Shown here piece after piece: positions 7,315 to 12,978 of a stretch of 17,635 bases of DNA (position 1 is its first letter; each line of letters begins with the position of its first letter). The position numbers and the translations under genes are program-made. The DNA lies in assembly GCA_031269415.1 (NCBI GenBank), contig JAISZF010000247.1:1-17635 (forward strand), written 5' to 3'. The notes below the pieces were generated by a model, which had not been told where the DNA came from, ran no database searches, and saw only the letters and a program-made list of their open reading frames with translations. This DNA comes from Clostridiales bacterium (lineage in GTDB: Bacteria; Bacillota; Clostridia; Lachnospirales; WQUN01).

Positions 7315-7745
7315 ATGAGGATTGGATATACGGTATGGCCTTGGACGTTGGTCAAAGATGAGAGTACCGGGAAACTTTCAACAAATCCGGGAGTAATCCG
7401 GCCTATGTATGAAACCGCGCTTAAGGAAATATCTTATCTGGGTTACAACACGGTGGAAACGTTCACTCCCATAATCGACGCGTATGAGGGAGATTCACGG
7501 ACGTTTTCGAAATTGCATGAGAAATACAACTTACAGTTCGTGTGCCTGTACGCCCATTTATCACATGATTTCGATACGGATCTCAAAGAACTCGAAAGAA
7601 GTATCCGTTTTATGCGCGAAATGAAACGCTTAAGGCGTCGGGATACGATGGCGTGCTGTGCGTCGAGCTAGATCGTCCACTTAAGGGGAATTTTGAGGCC
7701 GCCATGTTTTCGCGCGCATACTTGCGCAGTGTTTTCGGATTGTAA
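7315..7745 (+). pseudogene. sugar-phosphate isomerase/epimerase (TIM barrel), internally deleted and frameshifted
   Basis: The reading frame starts at the ATG at 7315 behind AGGAGG and gives a normal N-terminal half (MRIGYTVWPWTLVKD, then LGYNTVETFTP and LQFVCLYAHLSHDFD) as in xylose-isomerase-like TIM-barrel proteins. After about residue 103 (RFMREM) it goes out of phase and stops at 7669-7671. From about 7629 the third frame resumes with LKASGYDGVLCVELDRPLKG and ends AYLRSVFGL at the TAA at 7743-7745, the expected C-terminus of the same family. About 142 codons remain of a usual 270-290, so some 130-150 codons of the middle, with metal ligands and catalytic residues, are lost and the junction is out of frame. 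The product is a truncated, surely inactive protein. It is the last gene before the terminator at 7751. Confidence 0.85.
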
Positions 7746-7750
7746 CCAGC

Positions 7751-7792
7751 AGGGGATTTGTCCATTTGTTTTGGCAAATCCCCTCGTTTTAT
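7751..7792 (+). terminator. rho-independent terminator of the 5161-7745 operon
   Basis: AGGGGATTTG (7751-7760) pairs perfectly with CAAATCCCCT (7775-7784) around a 14-nt loop, followed by CGTTTTATT. It starts 5 nt after the pseudogene's TAA. On the opposite strand there is no T tract, so it does not end the convergent dhaL message. Confidence 0.85.
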
Positions 7793-7889
7793 TAAGGGTT
7801 ATCTTGTCGGCTTATAAGCATGATATTTGAAACGTGATTAAAATGTTTTTTGATTAACGACGACAATTGAGTCGTATGAATTCATCCTG

Positions 7890-8552
7890 TCAAAATCCTT
7901 TAGTCTCTACTGATACAATAATTCTTTTTCCAATAATGGCGTTTACGACAATGGCGCATACGACTGCGCCGCCATCCGGACAATCGCGGGAACGTTCGGC
8001 AATCCATTTGGCTCGTCCTATTTTCGCGAGATGCCCTCTTGTGTCATTTGCCGCTTGTTCTGCCGCTTCAGCGGCATATGCCGCCGCTTTCTCTATATCC
8101 AGCTCATCAAGATACTGCTCGCTTAAAGCCTCCGCGTATGGAACAAGCGCGTCAAGAACCGTTTTATCGCCGCGCTGCGCTCTTCCTCGGATCATGATGA
8201 TTTCTACCATCCGAAAAGGTATCCGAAGGAGATCCGGTATGCTGAACCGTTCTTTTCCCTTCATTTGTTTTGCGGCTTCCATCAGGGAAAAGCTTGTTAA
8301 TGTTCCCATTGTGGAAGGCGCGTCCAAATTGATCGAAACGGCGCAACGCGATAAAAGCCCAGCAATGCCGTCTTCATCAGATTTGTCGAGCTCTCGCAGA
8401 ACGCTGCGCCCTGCCTTTTGCATCGAAATGCCTAAATCCCCGTCCCCGGATAAATTATCTATATGCGTGAGCAGTTCTTTGGATTCGATGAGAGCAACGG
8501 AAGCGTTAACCAACGCTTTTCTTAAAGCAGAAAGATCATAGTCTATTCTCAT
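7890..8552 (-). CDS. dhaL: dihydroxyacetone kinase-type nucleotide-binding subunit (DhaL), copy 1
   Basis: 220 residues from the ATG at 8552, with AAAGGAT about 7 nt upstream; a longer frame to 8747 overlaps dhaK and is not used. DhaL carries the nucleotide and Mg ions and passes the phosphate to the keto-sugar bound on DhaK. The Mg-binding aspartates are D32, D37 and D39 in DNLSGDGDLG, the spacing of E. coli DhaL (D30, D35, D37), though the usual His after the last Asp is Leu. Other marks are DAPSTMGTLTSF, the GRAQRGDKTVLDAL block and the late GRAKWIAERS...DGGA. It lies 23 nt after dhaK. No DhaM phosphocarrier is near, so ATP used directly is more likely than a bound ADP recharged by the PTS. 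Family sure, substrate open. Confidence 0.88.
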   Translation of the reverse strand: MRIDYDLSALRKALVNASVALIESKELLTHIDNLSGDGDLGISMQKAGRSVLRELDKSDEDGIAGLLSRCAVSINLDAPSTMGTLTSFSLMEAAKQMKGKERFSIPDLLRIPFRMVEIIMIRGRAQRGDKTVLDALVPYAEALSEQYLDELDIEKAAAYAAEAAEQAANDTRGHLAKIGRAKWIAERSRDCPDGGAVVCAIVVNAIIGKRIIVSVETKGF

Positions 8553-8575
8553 AAAAGTAATCCTTTCGCCTGTGC

Positions 8576-9586
8576 TTATCGAATTCCATGGAAGCTGATA
8601 AACGGTGAGTATGCCGGTTCGCTTAACAGCATAAGTAGTTCTGGATCCAGTTTCAAGAGACTGATCGAAACACCGCTCATTTCCAAACAAGTGGCGTACT
8701 CTCCCAGATAGGAGCGTTTCAAAATCACGCCACGGCTGCGCAAGCATTGACTAACATCGTGGAATAAAATATGTTGTTCTTCTCTAGATGTAGCACCGAG
8801 GCCGTTGATCAAAACAGCTGTTTGATCTCCCTCCGATAAATTCAGATCCTCCGTGAGCATTTGAACGGCCATTTCGGAGATTTCGTGACTGCTCATCATT
8901 TTTACCCGTTTTACGCCGCGTTCCCCATGAATGCCGACGCCGAGTTCCATTTCGTCTTCCCCGATGGAAAAAACGGGCAAGTTAGCGCCAGGCAGTTGGC
9001 ATGAGGTAAACGCCACGCCGAACGTAGCCATATTTTCATTGGCTTTTTCCACCAAACAGGCCGTTTCACGCAGTGTATATCTCTTTTTTGCCGCGGCTCC
9101 CGCGATTTTATAAGCGAAGACAAGCCCGCTTATGCCGCGTCTATTTCTCCATTCACCACGCGGAGCGGATGCGACATCGTCCGAAATTATCACGATTTTC
9201 GATTCAATTTTATCTGCGGTCGCTCTCTCTGCAGCCATTTCAAAATTCATTAAATCGCCTAAGTAATTTCCGATGATGTACAACACGCCCTTTTGAACCG
9301 GCAAGGCTTTTGTCACCAAATAGACAGTGCTGGCACTTGGTGTAGAAAAAATATTCCCAACAGCCACGCCGTCACAAAGACCGTCTCCTACATAGCCTAA
9401 AAACAAAGGAAGATGCCCAAATCCGCCTCCCGTAATCACTGAAACTTTATCTTTATCAGGGGTTCCAGCCCGAAAAATGGCTCGTGTGTCCAAGTCGCTG
9501 CACTGTAGGTACTCTGGATACGCTTCGAGAATACCAGCTAGACTTTCTTCTAAAAAAGCATTTTGATCGTTTACCACTTTTTTCAT
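8576..9586 (-). CDS. dhaK: dihydroxyacetone kinase-type substrate-binding subunit (DhaK), copy 1
   Basis: 336 residues from an ATG behind AGAGGTG. DhaK binds a short ketose covalently through a histidine. H58 (GGGFGHLP), D111 (GNYLGD) and H220 (GIHGERG) stand at constant +2 offset from E. coli H56, D109 and H218, so substrate anchoring and acid-base residues are intact. The usual GGGSGHEP is GGGFGHLP here: Ser to Phe and Glu to Leu next to the catalytic His, which may change the substrate. The C-terminal LINGLGAT and GEYATCLEMSG blocks are normal. The gene starts 12 nt after the regulator gene and is followed by dhaL. By eye about half its residues match the second DhaK at 10280. DhaK relatives also act on erythrulose, so the substrate is left open. 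Confidence 0.9.
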   Translation of the reverse strand: MKKVVNDQNAFLEESLAGILEAYPEYLQCSDLDTRAIFRAGTPDKDKVSVITGGGFGHLPLFLGYVGDGLCDGVAVGNIFSTPSASTVYLVTKALPVQKGVLYIIGNYLGDLMNFEMAAERATADKIESKIVIISDDVASAPRGEWRNRRGISGLVFAYKIAGAAAKKRYTLRETACLVEKANENMATFGVAFTSCQLPGANLPVFSIGEDEMELGVGIHGERGVKRVKMMSSHEISEMAVQMLTEDLNLSEGDQTAVLINGLGATSREEQHILFHDVSQCLRSRGVILKRSYLGEYATCLEMSGVSISLLKLDPELLMLLSEPAYSPFISFHGIR

Positions 9587-9598
9587 ATATGCACCTCT

Positions 9599-9997
9599 TT
9601 ATTCACCTAAATTCAACGGTTTGATAATTTCATTGTGACGCATGTCATCACGCATTTGAAATAAATCCATTAAATTGAGAATATCGGCCTGGCTTTTATC
9701 GGATAGCTTTAAGAAGCGTGCCATGACGCAGTCGGCAGATGTCATGCTGCCATCTAGCAGTCTCACTTCCCTGTGAAAGTTGTTAAAATCCATTCTTATG
9801 CGCGTACGCCCCAGCAGGTAATCCGTTGATACGCCAAAAAAATCAGCAATCCTGCTCAGTGTCGATACATCAGGATAATTTTTCTCAGATTCATAATGTG
9901 AAATAGTCGCTACCGAAACGTTAAGTACTTTAGCCAAGTCTTTTTGGTTCATTTGGTGATCTAGCCTGAGTTCAGCAATTAAGTCGCCAAGTAGCAC
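9599..9997 (-). CDS. XRE-family transcriptional regulator
   Basis: 132 residues from a GTG start at 9997, chosen because GGAGGAGG lies 6 nt upstream; the in-frame ATG 7 codons earlier contains that ribosome-binding site in its coding sequence and has none of its own. Residues 14-64 form the Cro/C1-type helix-turn-helix (MNQKDLAKVLNVSVATISHY, then PDVSTLSRIADFFGVSTDYL). The remainder is a helical domain of unknown role (LKLSDKSQADILNLMDLF) without a recognisable ligand-binding fold. It is the first gene of the minus-strand operon with dhaK and dhaL, and its promoter region is shared with the divergent second operon. Probable role: repressor of both operons, and of itself, through the AATGAAT repeats. 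That role is inferred from position. Confidence 0.88.
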   Translation of the reverse strand: MLLGDLIAELRLDHQMNQKDLAKVLNVSVATISHYESEKNYPDVSTLSRIADFFGVSTDYLLGRTRIRMDFNNFHREVRLLDGSMTSADCVMARFLKLSDKSQADILNLMDLFQMRDDMRHNEIIKPLNLGE

Positions 9998-10038
9998 CTC
10001 GCACCTCCTCCAAAACATCCAGCTGATACTTAGCTCTA

Positions 10039-10067
10039 AGAATAGCTTAATGAATAAAAAAAATCAA
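10039..10067 (-). promoter_or_regulatory. promoter of the xre-dhaK-dhaL operon
   Basis: On the minus strand TTGATT (10067-10062), a 17-nt spacer, then TATTCT (10044-10039). RNA would start near 10032, about 35 nt before the GTG start. One AATGAAT copy overlaps the -35 and another lies in the spacer, a layout fitting autorepression. Confidence 0.6.
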
Positions 10068-10174
10068 TGAATTAAGAAATTCTCAAATGTATAATTAGAA
10101 TAATGAATTATTATCATGTTTTTGAAATTTTGGGTTGTTACAATTTTTTTTGTTATAATAATTCTATAATGAAT
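10046..10174. repeat. four AATGAAT repeats with two inverted repeats, probable operators
   Basis: AATGAAT occurs in the same direction at 10049-10055, 10066-10072, 10102-10108 and 10168-10174. The first two lie inside an inverted repeat with arms CTTAAT (10046-10051) and ATTAAG (10071-10076). The third is the centre of a perfect AATAAT-GA-ATTATT palindrome (10099-10112). The fourth lies at the predicted start of the rightward message. The flanking DNA is very AT-rich, so single copies are cheap by chance, but their placement over both promoters next to an XRE gene makes a regulator-binding role plausible. Confidence 0.5.
10130..10159 (+). promoter_or_regulatory. promoter of the dhaK2-dhaL2-AKR-GH2 operon
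   Basis: TTGGGT (10130-10135), an 18-nt spacer containing a T tract, then TATAAT (10154-10159). RNA would start near 10166, giving a leader of about 114 nt before dhaK. A second TATAAT at 10165-10170 lacks a good -35. The leader (10175-10279) shows no clear hairpin, terminator or riboswitch. It has a 30-codon open frame without a ribosome-binding site. Confidence 0.5.
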
Positions 10175-10279
10175 AGGAGATAGTCGCGATTAAATTTATA
10201 TTTATTATGGAACTATTATTATTTCCTCGGCTTGTTGTTTGTTGTTATTTCAGCAGCGCCGGACGAGAGGTGAGTATAT

Positions 10280-11308
10280 TTGAAAAAAATTTTAAATAGC
10301 CCAGACGCGTTCGTTGATGAAACCCTAGAAGGCATTTTGGCGGCGTATCCGTCTATGCTTAAATCTGTTGACGGAAATCTTCGCGCCATTGTGCGAAGTG
10401 ATATTATCAAGCAAAATAAAGTAGCCGTAGTGACAGGCGGGGGTAGCGGTCACTTGCCTACATTTTTAGGTTACGTCGGGCAAGGTATGATTGACGCTTG
10501 CGCAGTCGGAAATGTTTTTGCGTCGCCTTCTGCGCAGATTATGTATAGATGCATAAAAGCGGCCGATAAAGGCAGCGGGGTTTTATGCCTGTTTGGGAAT
10601 TACACAGGAGACAGGATGAATTTTGAAATGGCGTGTGAATTAGCGGATGCTGACGATATTGTTTGCAGACAAATTCTCGTCACAGACGATGTTGCGTCAG
10701 CGCCGCCGGAACAGTCCTATAATAGACGTGGTGTCGCGGGGTTATTTTTCGCCTATAAAATCGCGGGCGCGGCGGCGGATTGCATGATGAGTCTTGACGA
10801 AGTATGTGGTATAACAAACAAAGCGTTGGAGAACATTCGTAGCATCGGCGTAGCTACACACCCTTGTACACTACCACAAATTGGTTATCCGACTTTCACC
10901 ATCGCGGATGATGAAATTGAAATTGGTATGGGCATACATGGTGAACCGGGCATCGAGACACGAAAATTTATGCGAGCTGACGATCTGGCGGACCTGTTAG
11001 TTGAAAAAATATTAAGAGAATTTCCTCTGGCCAAGGGCGATACAGCTTCTGTTTTGATTAATGGTTTAGGGGCGACGCCGAGAGAAGAACTATTCATCGT
11101 ATACAGAAGGGTTGCGTTGATTCTTTCAGAAAAAGGTGTTGAGATCATACAACCGGAGATCGGTGAGTTCGCAACGTCAATGGAGATGGCTGGGCTTTCT
11201 GTTTCGATAATTAAATTAAATGATGAAACGCTTAGAAAACTGTATGAATACCCGGCTTATACTCCTTTTTATAAAAAACAAGCTATTGTAAAGGACGGAT
11301 ATCTGTGA
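10280..11308 (+). CDS. dhaK: dihydroxyacetone kinase-type substrate-binding subunit (DhaK), copy 2
   Basis: 342 residues from a TTG start fixed by the strong GAGAGGTGAG ribosome-binding site at 10265-10274. As in copy 1, the key residues are H58 (GGGSGHLP), D111 (GNYTGD) and H220 (GIHGEPG), matching E. coli DhaK H56, D109 and H218. GHLP again replaces GHEP, so the change is shared by both copies and probably marks the subfamily. Relative to copy 1 it keeps the Ser in GGGSG and the Pro in HGEPG, so it is the more canonical of the two. It heads the plus-strand operon; its TGA overlaps the GTG of dhaL2. The substrate is a short ketose such as dihydroxyacetone or a tetrulose, which the sequence does not decide. 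Confidence 0.9.
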   Translation: MKKILNSPDAFVDETLEGILAAYPSMLKSVDGNLRAIVRSDIIKQNKVAVVTGGGSGHLPTFLGYVGQGMIDACAVGNVFASPSAQIMYRCIKAADKGSGVLCLFGNYTGDRMNFEMACELADADDIVCRQILVTDDVASAPPEQSYNRRGVAGLFFAYKIAGAAADCMMSLDEVCGITNKALENIRSIGVATHPCTLPQIGYPTFTIADDEIEIGMGIHGEPGIETRKFMRADDLADLLVEKILREFPLAKGDTASVLINGLGATPREELFIVYRRVALILSEKGVEIIQPEIGEFATSMEMAGLSVSIIKLNDETLRKLYEYPAYTPFYKKQAIVKDGYL

Positions 11309-11928
11309 TTGTGGCTGGAGATCTAAAAAACGCGTTCACTAAGATCGCGGAAGCAATGTCACGGAATGTTGATTTGTTGACAAAATTAGATTCCGAATCG
11401 GGTGACGGAGATTTAGGCATAAGCATGAAGCAGGGGTTCGGTGCTATTGCTGAAGCTATGAAAGGTGAAAGCGGCGCGGATGTCGGGAAAACTTTAATGA
11501 AAGCGTCGATGGTTTTAAATGAAGAGTCCCCTTCAACGCTCGGTACAATTTTATCAACTGGGCTTTTAGTAGGGGGTAAAACGTTAAAAGGGAAAACGGT
11601 ATGTTCACTTGACGAAATCGCGAATGCTCTTGAAGCGGCTATAGAAGCGATAATGAAACGTTCGCAGGCAAAGGAGGGAGAAAAGACCATACTCGACGCA
11701 CTTATTCCCGTACAGCAATCGTTAAAACAATCAGCCTTGGAAAATTTGACCACTACAGAAGCTGCTTTAAAAGCCGCGCAAGCCGCATCTGATGGTTGCG
11801 AAAGTACAAAACGAATGACTGCGGTACACGGACGCGCGGCATACTACGCGCAAAGCTCTATTGGACGCATTGATGGCGGCGCGGAAGCAGCGAAAATAAT
11901 TTTTACAGCGCTAGCCGGAGGTGAATAA
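11305..11928 (+). CDS. dhaL: dihydroxyacetone kinase-type nucleotide-binding subunit (DhaL), copy 2
   Basis: 207 residues from a GTG start that overlaps the dhaK stop (GTGA), so the two subunits are translationally coupled and made in similar amounts. The ribosome-binding site AAAGGACGG lies in the end of dhaK. The Mg-binding aspartates are D29, D34 and D36 in LDSESGDGDLG, with the D-x4-D-x-D spacing of E. coli DhaL. Further blocks are EESPSTLGTILSTG, AKEGEKTILDALIP and GRAAYYAQSSIG...DGGA. The usual GDKT is GEKT here, unlike copy 1. The last base of its TAA is the first base of the next gene's ATG. Confidence 0.88.
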   Translation: MIVAGDLKNAFTKIAEAMSRNVDLLTKLDSESGDGDLGISMKQGFGAIAEAMKGESGADVGKTLMKASMVLNEESPSTLGTILSTGLLVGGKTLKGKTVCSLDEIANALEAAIEAIMKRSQAKEGEKTILDALIPVQQSLKQSALENLTTTEAALKAAQAASDGCESTKRMTAVHGRAAYYAQSSIGRIDGGAEAAKIIFTALAGGE

Positions 11929-12953
11929 TGGATAAATTTCGATTGGGTAGAACAGGTTTGATGGTTTCGCTCAGCGGATTTGGAGCGTTGCCTATACAGC
12001 GAATTTCAAAATCAGACGCGGTAAAACTTGTACGTAAAGCATATGATGGTGGAATAAATTTTTTTGACACGTCAAGATCATATACGGACAGTGAGGAAAA
12101 AATCGGCGAAGCGCTTTCGGATGTCAGACGTAATGTAATTCTAGCAACAAAAAGTTATGGGCGTAGTAAAGAATCCATGCTTCAGGATTTTCAAACCAGC
12201 TTGAAAAATTTCAAAACGGATTACGTTGATCTATATCAGTTGCATAACCCATCAGAGTTAAGCGATCCTGATGATCCCGATGGAATTTTTGCCACGCTTT
12301 TGGATTTAAAAAAGAAGGGCTATATCAGGTATATCGGAATGACAAGTCATAAAGTGGATTTTGCAAACGCTGTTGTTGATAGCGGGCTATATGATACTCT
12401 GATGTACCCCTTGAATTATATGTCAACGCCAGACGAACTCGCGCTTATTGATAAGTGCAACAACCGAGACATTGGCGTTATAGCGATGAAGCCCTTGTCC
12501 GGTGGGCTTATTTATAACGCAAAGCTTACGTATACTTGGTTTCGTGAGCAAAAAAATGTTTTGCCTGTTTGGGGTCTATCATCCGATAAAGAATTAAATG
12601 ATTTTTTAGCACTGGAAAAAAATCCTCCCGCAATGGATGATGAAATCCTTGATGGTATTCGGAAAGATAAAGAGGAGCTTGGAGGATCGTATTGCCGTTC
12701 GTGTGGATATTGTACGCCCGGATGTCCGAAAAAAATCCCGATCTATTTAGCGGCGAAGATGGGTCTTGTCTTAAGGCGTACTCCGCATGAAACATATGTC
12801 ACTCCAGAATGGAAAGAAGGTATGGAACGGATTAATGACTGCATAAACTGCGGTCAGTGTATAAAAAAATGTCCGTATGATCTTGATGTTCCGTCACTAT
12901 TGAAAAAAAATCTTATTGAATATCATGATTATTGCGAGTTGCATAACGTTTGA
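11928..12953 (+). CDS. aldo/keto reductase with two C-terminal 4Fe-4S motifs
   Basis: 341 residues; ATG shares a base with the dhaL2 stop (TAATG) and has GGAGGTGA upstream. Residues 1 to about 240 form the AKR barrel with the catalytic tetrad D47 (FFDTSRSY), Y52, K75 (ILATKS) and H106 (LYQLHNPS). The C-terminus adds two ferredoxin-like motifs: C256, C259, C262, C266 (CRSCGYCTPGCP) and C305, C308, C311, C315 (CINCGQCIKKCP), eight cysteines for two clusters. AKRs reduce or oxidise carbonyls with NAD(P)H; this Fe-S subgroup is common in anaerobes and may use ferredoxin as electron partner. Between kinase and glycosidase genes it probably interconverts a hydroxyl and a keto group on the sugar being broken down. 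Substrate and direction are unknown. Confidence 0.88.
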   Translation: MDKFRLGRTGLMVSLSGFGALPIQRISKSDAVKLVRKAYDGGINFFDTSRSYTDSEEKIGEALSDVRRNVILATKSYGRSKESMLQDFQTSLKNFKTDYVDLYQLHNPSELSDPDDPDGIFATLLDLKKKGYIRYIGMTSHKVDFANAVVDSGLYDTLMYPLNYMSTPDELALIDKCNNRDIGVIAMKPLSGGLIYNAKLTYTWFREQKNVLPVWGLSSDKELNDFLALEKNPPAMDDEILDGIRKDKEELGGSYCRSCGYCTPGCPKKIPIYLAAKMGLVLRRTPHETYVTPEWKEGMERINDCINCGQCIKKCPYDLDVPSLLKKNLIEYHDYCELHNV

Positions 12954-12978
12954 ATCCATAAAAAGGAGGTGTGTTATT

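Noticed and set aside
7860..7875. ACGAC-AATTGA-GTCGT hairpin as terminator of the dhaL1 operon
   Set aside because: The stem is 5 bp and no T tract follows on the minus strand; I see no convincing terminator for that operon.
10207..10299. 30-codon leader open frame before and over the dhaK2 start
   Set aside because: No ribosome-binding site at a usable distance, no regulatory codon run, and its end overlaps dhaK2 out of frame.
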